A stretch of DNA of 64,000 bases from Roseiarcus sp963820095 (GTDB taxonomy: Bacteria > Pseudomonadota > Alphaproteobacteria > Rhizobiales > Beijerinckiaceae): positions 1 through 64,000 of the forward strand of contig CAWFZA010000004.1 in assembly GCA_963820095.1 (NCBI GenBank). The letters run 5' to 3'. Position numbers and translations under genes: made by a program. Below the pieces are notes generated by a model. The model saw only the letters and a program-made list of their open reading frames with translations. It had not been told where the DNA came from and searched no databases. Shown here in pieces: positions 48,558 to 59,116 of this stretch. Within the stretch, counting starts at the first letter, position 1. Each line of letters opens with the position of its first letter.

Positions 48558-50141
48558 TCATTGGATCGTGTAGCACGCCTCGGCGATCGCGGATTTGTTG
48601 ATCTGCGCGCCCACGAGCTGCTTTACCACACGCCCTCGGTTGAAGATGAAGACCCGGTCGCAGATCGCCGTCAGCTGCTCATGATCCGAGCTTGCGCAGA
48701 GCGCCGCAGCGCCCTCTTTCGCCGCTTCCGCTATCGCGGAGAACACCTGCGCCCGCGCGCCGACGTCGACGCCCTGGGTGGGCTCGTCGAGCAGGATCAG
48801 CCGCGGCCGGGTCTGAAGCCATTTCGCCAGAAGCACCTTTTGCTGGTTGCCGCCGCTCAGCGATCCAAACAGGATCTTTGGGTCGCGCGGACGAACGTCG
48901 AAACGATCGACGAGGCCGGCCGCGTTGCGCGACAGCGCGGCGTCCGACAACGCCCAGGCGCGGCTTACCCGTCCCAGCACCGGCTGGCTGATATTCTCCG
49001 TGACGCTCAAGCCGGCGACCGCGCCGGAACCGAGACGGTCGCCCGGAATGAGCACGCAGCCCCGCGCGATCGAGCGCTCGGGGGTCTGGCTTGCAATGTC
49101 CGTGCGCGCGCCATCGATCTCCAGCGCGCCGCCCTCCGCCGGCGCGGCGCCGTAGAGCCGATAGATGACTTCATCGTAGCCGGAGCCGATGAGGCCGGTC
49201 AGGCCCACCACTTCGCCGGTAGAAAGGGAAGCGGAGAACGGCTCGAGGATTCCGCCCTTCAACTCCGAAATGACGATCGAAGGCGCGCCTAGGAGTCTTC
49301 GAGCGGGCCGAAGCGTCTCAAGGTCGACGTGCTGGCCGACAATCAGCCGAATGATGTCGGCTTTCGACATCGCACGGGTCTCAAACGACCCCGCGACGCG
49401 GCCGTCGCGAAGCACGGTGGCCCGATCGGTGATTTCGAGCACTTCGTCGATGTCGTGCGAGACGAAGATCACGCTCGCTCCGTCCGCGACGATTTCGCGG
49501 ATCAACCGGAAAAGACTCGCTACGTCACGCGCCGGCAGAAACGGCGTCGGCTCGTCGAGCACGAGCAAGCCGCGAGCGTCGGTCTCCCGCTTCTCGCGCC
49601 TGAGCTCGTCAAAGGCGCGGACGATCGCCAGCTGCGCTCGCTCGACCGGCGTTAGACTGGACAGCGACTTCAGCGGGTCGAGCTCGATCTCGTATCGCTC
49701 GAATAGGCCGCGGGCGCGCTTCGCCTCCGCTCGCCAGTCGATAAACCAGCGAATCTCGGCTGCGAAGTCGGACAGCAGCAGGTTCTCAAGCACCGTCAGC
49801 GACGGGAGGAGGCCGAGATGCTGGTGCACGAAGCTCACGCCGTGCGCGCGCAGCGCGTTGACGCTCACCGGCAGCGGCAGGGCGCGTCCGTCGATTTCGA
49901 TCGTCGGCGTTCCGTCGGGTTCGTGGAAGCCCGACAGGATCTTGATCAGCGTGGATTTGCCCGAGCCGTTCTGCCCGAGTAGGCCGTGGACTTCTCCGTG
50001 GCGCACCGTGAGACTCACCTCGTCGAGCGCTCGCGCGCCGCCGAAGCTCTTCGACAGCCGCTCGACGCGAAGAACCGGGAACTCCGCCGGAGCGGCGTCT
50101 CCCGGCTCCGCCTCGCTGGCGCGGCCTAGTGCAACTGCCAC
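48558..50141 (-). CDS. ABC transporter ATP-binding protein (two-domain, RbsA-like)
   Basis: 527 residues from a GTG at 50141 that overlaps the end of the binding-protein gene by 16 bases. The first nucleotide-binding domain has GLLGQNGSGKSTLIKIL (Walker A), VHQHLG, SLTPVERAQLAIVRAF and LLVLDEPTPFLP. The second has GLTGLIGSGYDEVIYRLYG, where the Walker A Lys is replaced, and LSGGNQQKVLLAKWLQTRPRLILLDEPTQGVDVGARAQVF. This asymmetry is normal for RbsA/MglA-type proteins: one active and one degenerate site. It energises the importer. No strong ribosome-binding site is seen. Confidence 0.93.
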   Translation of the reverse strand: MAVALGRASEAEPGDAAPAEFPVLRVERLSKSFGGARALDEVSLTVRHGEVHGLLGQNGSGKSTLIKILSGFHEPDGTPTIEIDGRALPLPVSVNALRAHGVSFVHQHLGLLPSLTVLENLLLSDFAAEIRWFIDWRAEAKRARGLFERYEIELDPLKSLSSLTPVERAQLAIVRAFDELRREKRETDARGLLVLDEPTPFLPARDVASLFRLIREIVADGASVIFVSHDIDEVLEITDRATVLRDGRVAGSFETRAMSKADIIRLIVGQHVDLETLRPARRLLGAPSIVISELKGGILEPFSASLSTGEVVGLTGLIGSGYDEVIYRLYGAAPAEGGALEIDGARTDIASQTPERSIARGCVLIPGDRLGSGAVAGLSVTENISQPVLGRVSRAWALSDAALSRNAAGLVDRFDVRPRDPKILFGSLSGGNQQKVLLAKWLQTRPRLILLDEPTQGVDVGARAQVFSAIAEAAKEGAAALCASSDHEQLTAICDRVFIFNRGRVVKQLVGAQINKSAIAEACYTIQ

Positions 50142-51225
50142 AGCTTGCGGTATCCCTCGATATAGGCGTCGCCGTAGCCGGTGTTCACCTGGGGCGGCTT
50201 GCCGGCGGTGTCGGCGTTGCTCTTGTCGAAGATCAAGAGCGGGATCTTCGGGTCTTTCACGGTGGGCAGGCCACAAAGCATCCGCATTTCGGCGTCGACC
50301 ACCGCATGGCCGATCCAGTCCAGATTCTCGCCGATGTCCACGTCGACCTTGCCCTGCTGAACCAGGCCGATCGCAAAGGGAGTTCCGTTGAACGTCGCGA
50401 TCTTCACCTTGTCGGTGCGGCCGGTGATCGTCACCGCGGGCGCCACCCACTGCGTCAGCACGTCGTAGATCGGAATCACGAAGTTGACCGTCGGGTCCGC
50501 GGTCAGCGCCCCTGCACATTGGTTTGCGTCTTCGTCGCCATCTCCGGAATGGTGACGTTGACGTAGCTCCACTTGCAATTCGGGCACTTGGCGAATTCTT
50601 CCTTGATGCCGCTCAGCATCGAGTCGGTCGAAAGCACATCGTTGATGCCGACCACGATCGCGTTGGCCTTGCCGTCCGTCTTCCAGATCGCCCAGTCAGC
50701 AAGAAGCGCGCCGGCACGCTTGTAGTCGATCGGCACGACGCCGCTGACGCCCGCCGGCGCGGGCTGCTCATAGCCTGTGAGATGCGCTGCGACGACCTTG
50801 AGTCCCGCGGCTTCCGCCGCTTTCACCTGCGGCTCCAGGAAACGCGGATCGGCGCCCGCCAGGAGGTCGATCAGATTGAACTTATTGTTGATCGCGTAGT
50901 CGAAGCCCTGCACCCATTGCGTCGGCTGGCCCTGATTCTCCCAGATCTTCAGGGTGAAGCCGACATCCTTGGCGACCTGGCTCATCGAGGTCTGGATCGT
51001 CTTGATGAACGGTACGGCGCTCGAGGCGGGGATGCTGAGAATGGACTTGCCCTTCATGCAGGCGGCGGCGTCGAAAGCTTCGCCCGGGGCCTGAAACGTC
51101 GGAAGCTTTCGATAGGGCTCGAGCTGTTCCTGCGCGCGCGCGGCCTCCGGACTCTCCGCCAGCGCGGCGCCGGCAAGAAATTGAATAGCGGCCAAGACGC
51201 CCGCAAGCGCAATGTTTGTTTTCAT
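50126..51225 (-). CDS. ABC transporter substrate-binding protein (RbsB-like; frameshift at about 50510)
   Basis: Reconstructed length 366 residues from ATG 51225 (MKTNIALAGVLAAIQFLAGAALA, signal peptide) with GGGAGG upstream. The fold is the periplasmic-binding type I: SILSIPASSAVPFIKTIQTSMSQVAKDVGF, GADPRFLEPQVKAAEAAGLKVVA and later QQGKVDVDIGENLDWIGHAVVDAEMRML. One G is missing from a G-run near 50510, and adding it joins NVQG to ALTADPTVNFVIP. The ligand is unknown; gene context points to a ureide, sugar or amide. It is first of a binding protein-ATPase-permease operon. Confidence 0.9.
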
Positions 51226-51316
51226 GAGTGCCTCCCTCGGGATCGCTGGGGCGAGCGTGCGCCCTTTCGCGGCGATCAACCGCAGAGACTTGCCGGACCC
51301 CTAGACAGAAAAATAT

Positions 51317-51335
51317 CGTTTCTGTATTCGAAACG
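51317..51335. promoter_or_regulatory. Candidate GntR (FCD) operator in divergent region
   Basis: CGTTTC (51317-51322) and GAAACG (51330-51335) form a perfect inverted repeat with spacer TGTATTC. It lies between the divergent importer and amidohydrolase genes. The core TTCTGTATTCGAAAC is shared with the site at 57575-57598 next to the GntR gene. Confidence 0.5.
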
Positions 51336-51397
51336 CAATCTTTCGACGCCGTTGTGCTTGACCAATTCGCTGGAAAGAGAAGCGCCGGAGCGATGCA

Positions 51398-52640
51398 ATG
51401 AACGGACTGGACGAGGATCGTGCGATTGCCGATCTTCGCTCGCTTGCCCAGTTCGGGAAGGTCGGAACCGGCGTCAATCGTCCCGCCTTGTCGGACGCCG
51501 ACGTCGCCGCGCGAGAATGGCTGCGCGACCGAATGGCGGAAGCGGGACTCATTGCGACGATCGACGGAATCGGCAATGTGTTCGGGCGCTCGCCTTCCGC
51601 GCGGGTCGCCCTCTTGGCCGGGTCGCATTCCGACAGCGTGCCCAATGGCGGCTGGCTGGACGGCGCGCTCGGCGTCGTCTTCGCGCTCGAGGTCGCGCGA
51701 GCCAATCTGGCGACTCACCCGCGCGCGCCTGTCGGCGTCGATGCGATCTCCTTCTCCGACGAGGAGGGCACCTTCCTCGCTTGCGCCGGAAGCCGCTCGT
51801 TCTGCGGCGCTCTCACGCCCTCGGATCTGCAGGGCGCGCGCAACGCCGCGGGCGAATCGCTGGGCGACCGGCTGGACAGCCTTGGCTGGTCGGCAAGGGC
51901 GCTGGCGCACCTCGAGCCGGAACGCCACCGCGCATTCCTCGAGGCGCATATCGAGCAGGGTCCGCGGCTGATCGAAAGCGGGCGTCGCATCGGCGTCGTG
52001 ACCGGGATCGTTGGCGTGCGCCGCCGCCGCGTGCGTTTCGAGGGCCAGGCGGATCACGCCGGCACGACGCCGATGGCGATGCGGCGCGACGCCGGCATGG
52101 CGATGTATTCCTTCGCGCTTTCGGCGGCTAAGACGCTGCGCGACGCGGGCTCCTCAGCTTCCGTCTGGAATCTCGGCGTCGTGCGCGTGAAGCCCGGCGC
52201 GGCGAACGTGGTGGCGACGAAGCGGAGATCGTGGTCGAGTTCCGCGACCTGTCGACCGCAGTGTTGGACCGCATGGACGAAGCGCTCAGCGCGTTGTCCG
52301 CCCGAATGGACGGAGCCGACGGCGTGCGCTTGACGTCGGCCGCGATTGGCCGGATCGAGCCGACCGATATGGACGCGCGTCTCGCGGCTCACATCGAGGA
52401 CGCCGCCGCGCACGAGGACGCGCGCAGCGAGCGCATGCAGAGCGGCGCCGGCCACGACGCGATGATCGTCGGTCGGCGATCCCCGCCGCGATGCTGTTCG
52501 TCCCGAGCATCGGCGGCCGAAGTCACGACGTCTCCGAGGACACGGACGAAGCGGACATTCGTCGTGGCCTGCGGGTCTACGCGCGGGCGGCGCACTCGAT
52601 GCTCGAGGCGCTCAGGCCCGACGGACGCGGCGCGCTCTGA
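51398..52640 (+). CDS. Allantoate amidohydrolase / N-carbamoyl-L-amino acid hydrolase family (two frameshifts, about 52220 and 52474)
   Basis: Reconstructed length 414 residues. It is an M20-fold dinuclear Zn enzyme that removes a carbamoyl or allantoate amide group. Motifs: NVFGRSPSARVALLAGSHSDSVPNGGWLDGALGVVFALEVA (metal His/Asp), SFSDEEGTFLACAGSR (Glu pair), EAHIEQGPRLIESG and QADHAGTTPMAMRRDAG. Near 52220 one G is missing (AEIVVEFRDLSTAV follows), and near 52474 another, before AIPAAMLFVPSIGGRSHD. The Gly-rich end and SHD with the final Zn His are intact. It is divergent from the ABC importer and precedes hyuA by 25 bases. Substrate choice between allantoate and carbamoyl amino acids is not resolved. 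Confidence 0.88.
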
Positions 52641-52665
52641 CAGGACAGACTGAGAGACTGAGACA

Positions 52666-54751
52666 ATGAGAGTGATCGGCGTGGATGTCGGCGGCACTTT
52701 CACCGACATCGTCTATTGCGACATGAGCACGGGCGAGGTCGCGATCCACAAAGTCTCGACGACGCCGGACGATCCGTCGCGCGCGATCCTGGAGGGCGTC
52801 GCCGAGATCTGCGCCGCGAACGGCGTGTCGCCCGGCTCGATCGATTATGTCCTGCACGGCACAACGACGGCGACCAACGCGGTGCTCGAACACAAGGGCG
52901 CGCGCACCGGGATGGTGACCAACCAGGGCTTTCGCGACATCGTGCATATCGCCCGTCACCAGCGCGTCGAGCATTATTCGATCTGCAGGAGCTGCCCTGG
53001 CAGAAGCCGCCCGCTCGCGCCGCGCCGCCATCGCAAGGTCGTCCGGGGACGCCTGATCCCGCCGCATGGCGACGAACTCGAGCCGCTGAACGAGGACGGA
53101 TGTCGTCGCAGCCGCGCGCGCGCTGAAGGCCGAGGGAGTCGAGGCGGTCGCGGTCTGCTTCCTGTTCTCGTATTTCAATCCGGCGCATGAGGACGAAGGC
53201 CAAGCGCATCCTGACGCGCGAATTGCCGGGCGTCTTCATCACGACGTCTTCGTCCGTGTCGCCGCAGTTCCGCGAATTCGAGCGCTTCACGACGGCGGCG
53301 TTGTGCGCCTTCGTCGGTCCGAAGATGCGGACCTATATCGGCAGGCTCGACGCGTCTCTGCGAAGAGCGCCGGGCTACGCGGCCGATCTGCGCATCATGG
53401 CCTCGAACGGCGGCGTGGCGACGCCGGCGATGGTGGAGGAGAAACCGGTCGCGACCTTGCTCTCCGGCCTGGCGGCGGGCGTTCTCGGCGGCGCCTGGGT
53501 CGGCGAACTGAGCGGACGGCGCAAGCTGATCACCTTCGACATCGGCGGCACGAGCGCCGACATCGGCCTCGTCGTCGACGGACGCTACGCCGAGACCGAT
53601 CCGCGCAGCACCTCGATCGCCGGGTTTCCGCTGCTGCTGCCGATGATCGACATCCACACGATCGGCGCGGGCGGCGGATCGATCGCCTACGTCGACCAGG
53701 GCGGCGCGTTTCGCGTCGGACCGCGCAGCGCCGGCGCCGTTCCCGGACCCGCGGCCTACGGACGCGGCGGACGCCAGCCGACCGTTACGGACGCCAATGT
53801 CGTGCTCGGCCGACTCGACAAGGACGACTTCCTTGGCGGGCGCGATGAAGCTCGACGAGGCGGCGTCGCATCGCGTGATCGACGAACTGGCCGGGCGACC
53901 TCGGACTCGGCAAGCTCGAAGCGGCCGAGGGCGTGCTGACCGTCATCAACAGCAACATGGCCAACGCAATCCGCTCGCGCACGGTGCAGAAAGGCGTCGA
54001 CCCCCGCGAGTTCGCGCTTGTCGCCTTCGGCGGCGCAGGTCCGCTGCACGGCGCGGAGGTGGCGCAGAATGCTCAGCATTCCCGAGGTGATCGTGCCGCC
54101 TTATCCGGGCATCACGTCGGCCATGGGCCTGCTCACGACGGATCTCAAGTACGACGCCATTCGAACGCAGTTTCAGGTCAGCAGCAAGATCGATCTGAAG
54201 CGGCTCAACGCCGACCTTGCCGAGATGGAGCGGCGGCTGGCGGCGCAGTTCGCGGCGGACCATCTCGATGCCGACGGCGTCCGCTTCGTTCGCGACGGCG
54301 ACCTTCGTTATGTCGGCCAGGGCTACGAATTGAAGATCCCCTTCCCCGAAGGCGATCGTCGGAGGGCGATCTGGGGAAGGTCTGGGAGCTTTTCCATCGG
54401 GCGCATCAACGCGAATACGGCCATTTTTTTGCGCAGAACCCAATCGAGATCGTCAACGTCCGCGTGACCGGCATCGGCGCGATGCCGAAGATTCGGAAGC
54501 TGCGGACGCCCGAAGGCGGTTCGCTGGACAAGGCGCGCACGCGGGTTGGCCAGTGCGTGTTCCGCGTCGGCGGCGAGCTCAATTCGTTCGAGACGACCTT
54601 CTATCGTCGCGCTCTTCTGTCAGCCGGACAGTCCTTCGCCGGACCCGCCATCGTGCTGCAGAAGGACAGCACGACCGTCGTCCCGCCGGGCTGGTCGGCG
54701 ATCAACGACCGCGCGGGCAACCTGATCCTCACATTCCACGGAGACGTCTGA
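52666..54751 (+). CDS. hyuA: Hydantoinase/oxoprolinase subunit HyuA (many frameshifts)
   Basis: Reconstructed length about 690 residues, normal for HyuA. It binds ATP and, with HyuB, opens cyclic amides such as N-methylhydantoin or 5-oxoproline. The N-terminal motif is VIGVDVGGTFTDIVYCD, then LHGTTTATNAVLEHKGARTGMVTNQGFRDIVHIARH. A second actin-like motif, FDIGGTSADIGLV, follows, with GAGGGSIAYVD and FGGAGPLHG. At least eight single-base indels break it, for example near 52983, 53015, 53105, 53195, 53838, 53893, 54067 and 54362. Between breaks the homology is intact and no stop is seen in the corrected frame. Its TGA overlaps the hyuB ATG by one base. Confidence 0.85.
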
Positions 54752-56572
54752 TGACAACTTCACGAAGGCTCGAACACTCCCGCTCAATTCGCGACGCGCG
54801 TCGATCCGATCACCGGCGCCGTGATCCAGGGCGCTCTCGAGAATATCGCCATCGAGATGGGTCACAAGCTGATGCGGATGAGCTACTCGAGCATCATCCG
54901 CGAGTCCGAGGACTTCGGCGCCGCGCTGACCGACGCGGACGGCAATCAGCTCTGCGAATGCAAGATGAGCACGCCACTGCAGTCCGGACCGATTCCCGGG
55001 CTATGTCCGAGGCGATCAAGGCACAGGTTCGCCGCGAGCGGCGACGTGTTCCGGCCCGGCGACGTCATCATGCACAACGATCCCTACGGCGGCGCGTCGC
55101 ACGGTCCCGACGTCGCCTTCTGCGTGCCGGTGTTCGACGGCGAGACGCTGCTCGGCTTCTCGGTCACGACGGCGCATCACCTCGATATCGGCGCGCACAC
55201 GCCAGGCAGTTGCGGCATCGTCGACGCCGTCGACACCTATGCCGAGGGCCTGCAGTTCAAGGCGATCAAGGTAGTCGACCAGGGCAAGCGAAACGAGATG
55301 GTCTGGAACATCGATCCGTGACAACATCCGAATTTCAGATCTCGTCGTCGGCGATATGGAGGCGCAGATCGCCGCCGCGCAGATCGGCGCGCAGCGTTAC
55401 GTCGATCTTGTGCGCTGCTACGGCCGCGCTACGGTCGAGGGGGCGAGCGAGGATCTCATGGACTATTCCGAGCGTCTGATGCGCGCCGCGATCCGCGAAC
55501 ATTCCCGACGGCGTCTACAGCGCCTACGACGCACATCGACGGCTATCTCGACGATCCCGAACCCTCACGGCGGGACTTGCACGATCGTCGTGACGATCAC
55601 GGTGGAAGGCGACGAGCTGACGGTTGATCTGGCCGGAACGGCGCCGCAGGTTCCCGATCGGCCGATCAACATGCCGTTCGAGGGCACCGTCGACTGCGCG
55701 ATCTGGCTGACCTTGCGCTCGATCCTTGCTCGACAGCGTCGTCTACGGACCAATTCCGCAGAACAGCGGGCTGACGCGGCCGATCAAGATCGTCGCTCCG
55801 AAGGGCTGCCTCGCCAACCCGATCTTCCCGGCCCCGGTGATCGCCCGCTTCTGCCCCGGCAACGCGCTCGCCGATACGGTGATGAAGGCGTTGGCGCCCG
55901 CCGTGCCGAGGCAGGTCAGCGCCGGCATCGGCAATCTGACCGTGATCGCCTTCAGCGGGATGGCGAACGATCAGCAATGGGTCCACATGGAGATCCTCGA
56001 GGGCAGCTACGGCGGCCGCTACGGCATGGACGGTATGGACACCGTCGACACGCTCTACGCCAACACGCGCAACAACCCGATCGAGGACATCGAATTGCAT
56101 CTGCCGCTCGGGTCAATCGCTACGAGTTGCGCGAGGACACGGTGGCGGCAGGCGAGTGGCGCGGCGGAATTGGCTCGGTCCGCGAGTTCACCTATCTGAC
56201 GGACGGCGGCTTTTCGGTTGAGGGCGACGGCCACAAATTCAAGCCATGGGGGTTTCAGGGCGGCGCGGATGGGCGCCCGAGCGCGCTCATGCAGGTCGTC
56301 CTCGGCCGGAGAAACGATCGAGCTGCCCTCGAAAGTACCCTACCGAAAGGCGAAGAGCGGGCGATCGCCTCATTTCCTACGGGCCGAGCGGCGGCGGCTA
56401 TGGCGATCCGCTCTTGCGCGCTCCGGGAGCCGTCCTCGATAACGTCGTCGATGGCATCGTGTCCCCGGCTCAGGCGCGTGAGCACTACGGCGTCGTCATC
56501 GGGGCCGAGAGCGTTGACTTCGTCGCCACGGCGACGCTTCGCGCTGAGCTGCGGCGCGCCCGGAGCGGCTGA
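54751..56572 (+). CDS. hyuB: Hydantoinase/oxoprolinase subunit HyuB (many frameshifts)
   Basis: Reconstructed length about 600 residues. HyuB is the partner of HyuA. Family blocks: DPITGAVIQGALENIAIEMGHKLMRMSYSSIIRESEDFGAAL, DVIMHNDPYGGASHGPDVAFCVPVF, SRRDLHD-type and TVEGDELTVDLAGTAPQV, RFCPGNALADTVMKAL and WRGGIGSVREFTYLTDGGFSVEGDGHK. About ten indels of one base disturb it, the densest of the window. The early ones are near 54770 and 54997-55040, then 55322, 55505, 55545, 55590, 55730, 56107, 56300 and 56370. The final frame ends GAESVDFVATATLRAELRRARSG at the TGA 56570-56572. With gene order hyuA-hyuB and a coupled start it is clearly one unit. Confidence 0.83.
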
Positions 56573-56833
56573 ACGGAACGGCGCTTACCCGTTCAGGAAG
56601 CTCGACCCAGCGCCGTACGAGATAATTGTGGTCTGGCGCTCCGGTTTGACTTGGTTCATACGGCCGACAGCATGCTGAACAATCGCGCGGCGAACTCAAT
56701 TCTGTTGCGCGCGCAATTCGGAACGACAACGCACAGCGTCTCTCACAAATCCCGACTTGGGCCCACGAACTTGTCCGTCGGCCTTTTCACCGTCGAGCGG
56801 CTCACCCCGTCGACGTTCCACTCTCGCCGCCGA

Positions 56834-57541
56834 TCATCGGGTGAAAATGCTCACGATGTCGGGTGACTGTTCGACGCCGTCATGGATGTCGAGAGCGCTC
56901 TCGATATGGCGCAAGTGATGCTCCATGGCTTCCGCGGCGCGATGAGCGTCTCGCCGCTCCAGCGCGTCGGTAAGGTTCTTATGTTCAGCTTCGGAGCAGG
57001 AGCGCGCGCTGTGCGAGCCGTGAAGCCCGATGATCAATGACGTCCGCGCGACAAGCTCTCCGAGAAACTTTGTCAGGACCGAATTGTCCACGACCTCCGC
57101 CAGACGGAGATGAAATTCTCCGGAAAGCCGAATCGACTGGCTACGGTCGCCGCGCGCCTCGGCGGCCGCCCCCGCGCGAACGTTGGCGCGCAGCCCTTCC
57201 AGCGCGCTCTCTTCGATGCGTTCCGCAGCCAGCAGGACGATCGACCTCTCGACCGCGCGGCGCGCCTCGAACACCTCATGCGCGGCCGTCGAGTCAGGGC
57301 TGCTGACGAAGGCGCCGCGATTGGCGCGGAGCGTCACCACCCCGCGTTCCGCGAGCACCACGAGAATGCGACGGATCTGTGTACGGTTGGACTGGAAAGC
57401 GTCGCATAGGCCGCTCTCGGCCAGTTTTGTGCCGGCCCGGATTCGCTGCTCCATGACGGCGTTGACGATCCGCTCAACGATCGCGTCGTCCGACATCGAG
57501 CTTCGCGCTTGATCCGTCATTAGCGCCATCGCCTCGCCCAT
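56834..57541 (-). CDS. GntR-family regulator, FCD subgroup
   Basis: 235 residues; starts at 57541, 57529 or 57520 are possible. The winged helix is IVERIVNAVMEQRIRAGTKLAESGLCDAFQSNRTQIRRILVVLAERGVVTLRANRGAFVSSP. The FCD ligand-binding domain follows with Asp/His metal-type residues (FEARRAVERSIVLLAAERI, GEFHLRLAEVVDNSVL, HKNLTDALERRDAHRAAEAMEHHLRHIE). FCD regulators respond to organic acids or amides and repress catabolic operons. It is divergent from the importer at 57718, and the 261-base gap on its other side to hyuB shows nothing that I can assign. Confidence 0.92.
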   Translation of the reverse strand: MGEAMALMTDQARSSMSDDAIVERIVNAVMEQRIRAGTKLAESGLCDAFQSNRTQIRRILVVLAERGVVTLRANRGAFVSSPDSTAAHEVFEARRAVERSIVLLAAERIEESALEGLRANVRAGAAAEARGDRSQSIRLSGEFHLRLAEVVDNSVLTKFLGELVARTSLIIGLHGSHSARSCSEAEHKNLTDALERRDAHRAAEAMEHHLRHIESALDIHDGVEQSPDIVSIFTR

Positions 57542-57574
57542 CCCCCTGATCGAAGGCCAATCGAATTGTCCCGA

Positions 57575-57598
57575 TGTTTTCGCTTCTGCATCGAAACA
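57575..57598. promoter_or_regulatory. Candidate GntR (FCD) operator near its own gene
   Basis: TGTTTTCG (57575-57582) and CGAAACA (57592-57598) form an imperfect inverted repeat with TTCTGCAT between. The core resembles the site at 51317-51335. It lies 34 bases before the GntR start and upstream of the importer operon, as expected for a divergently acting repressor. Confidence 0.5.
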
Positions 57599-57717
57599 CC
57601 GGCAAATTGTCGACGATCGTCTTACGTATTGTTGACAAGCAGATCAAGCCATGCCACGCAGGGCTCAAGACTCGCCGCAAGTCCCGGTGTGCCGGGCAGT
57701 TGAAGCAAGGAGGAAAC

Positions 57718-58920
57718 ATGAGACATCGCGCCAATTCGTTCCGCGCCGTGTTGCTCGGTCTGGCTTCGGTCGCGGCGCTGGCCGCGCTCGCGCTGCCGGT
57801 CGAGGCGGCGAACAAGCCGCTCAAGATCGGTTTTGTCGGCGTGACAAGCGGTCCCGCGGCCGCTTGGGGCACATCGAACGTACGGTCGATGCAAACCCTT
57901 GCCGACTGGTGGAATTCCAAGGGTGGCGTCAAGATTGGCGACGAGACTTATGACATCGACATCGTGACCTTCGACGACCAGAAGGACCCGAAGCGCTCCA
58001 TCGAGGGGATGGAGAAGATGGCCCAGGAAGGCATTCACTATGTCGTCGGGCCGAACGTTGACGACGGCGCCGAGGCGGTTCGTCCCGTCGCGGAAAAGTC
58101 AGGGATCATCTATTTCCCCTACGCCTTCCCGAAAGAGCTCTACACGAAGCCCGCCTCCAATGCGGTGCTCGGCATGGTCGCGAGCTATCAGTCCGGCCCG
58201 GCGATCTACAAGTACTTGAAAGAGAAGAGGGGCGTGAAGACGGTTGCGTTCGTCGCCGCCAACGAATCCGATCCTTTGACCCAGCGTGACAGCGGCGTCG
58301 CGGCGGCGAAGGCGCTCGGTCTCGACGTGGTTGCTGACAAGGACACCTATCAGAACGACACGACCGACTTCACTCCAGTCCTGACGCCGGTCGTCAAGCT
58401 CAAGCCGGACCTTCTCGTGCTGTCCGGAGTCGCGCCAGCGAATGCGCCGCTCCTGATCCGATCGGCGCGCGAACTTGGCTACAAGGGTCTCATCTCGACC
58501 GAGACGGCGCAAGACGCCAAAGTGCTGGCGGAAGGCGCTGGCGACCTCGCCAACGGCTTCATCTCGGTTGGCGGCGCATCGACCCCGGAGATCCGCTCAA
58601 GCGCGATGGACGAATTCATCGATCGCTACACAAAGAAGTTCGGCGAATACAATGACGAATTGAACACCAAGGTCTACGCGCTCGAATATATCGTCGACAC
58701 CCTGAAGGCCAACCCGAAGGCCATCAACGACGTTGAGGAATTCAAGAAGACGATAGACGCCTTCTCGGCGCCGAACCCGTTTCTCAAGGATTCCTCGGCG
58801 GCCCTGCACTATGTCGGGACGACGTCGTTTGGACAAAAGCGGCAGCTCGCAGTGCCGCTTGTCGTCAATGAATACGAGGACGGGAAGTTCAAGACGCTTT
58901 TCGTCGCTAACGTCGACTGA
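57718..58920 (+). CDS. Branched-chain amino acid/amide-type ABC substrate-binding protein
   Basis: 400 residues from ATG 57718 with AAGGAGG upstream. Signal peptide: NSFRAVLLGLASVAALAALALPVEAA. The fold is the Leu/Ile/Val-binding class: LKIGFVGVTSGPAAAWGTSNVRSMQTLADWWNSKGGVKIGDETYDIDIVTFDDQKDPKRSIEGMEKM, VAFVAANESDPLTQRDSG and LSGVAPANAPLLIRSARELGYKG. Relatives take up amides, urea or amino acids. It heads the livHMGF-like operon that ends with the racemase, so the ligand is likely a hydantoin or ureide. Confidence 0.93.
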   Translation: MRHRANSFRAVLLGLASVAALAALALPVEAANKPLKIGFVGVTSGPAAAWGTSNVRSMQTLADWWNSKGGVKIGDETYDIDIVTFDDQKDPKRSIEGMEKMAQEGIHYVVGPNVDDGAEAVRPVAEKSGIIYFPYAFPKELYTKPASNAVLGMVASYQSGPAIYKYLKEKRGVKTVAFVAANESDPLTQRDSGVAAAKALGLDVVADKDTYQNDTTDFTPVLTPVVKLKPDLLVLSGVAPANAPLLIRSARELGYKGLISTETAQDAKVLAEGAGDLANGFISVGGASTPEIRSSAMDEFIDRYTKKFGEYNDELNTKVYALEYIVDTLKANPKAINDVEEFKKTIDAFSAPNPFLKDSSAALHYVGTTSFGQKRQLAVPLVVNEYEDGKFKTLFVANVD

Positions 58921-59116
58921 GCAATCATCATCACGGGCGAGGCGGCGGCGGTCTCGGATGATCGCCGCGTCGCCGAGACGCAGCCGTGAGAAGGGGTTGC
59001 GAGCGCCAAGGCGAAAGGCAGGCCTCTCTCGGCGCTTTTGGGTGTGACTGCAACGCTACGAGGTCGGACGCTCGTCGAGACGGGATAGACGTCTCTCGCC
59101 ATCGGGACATCGCCGC

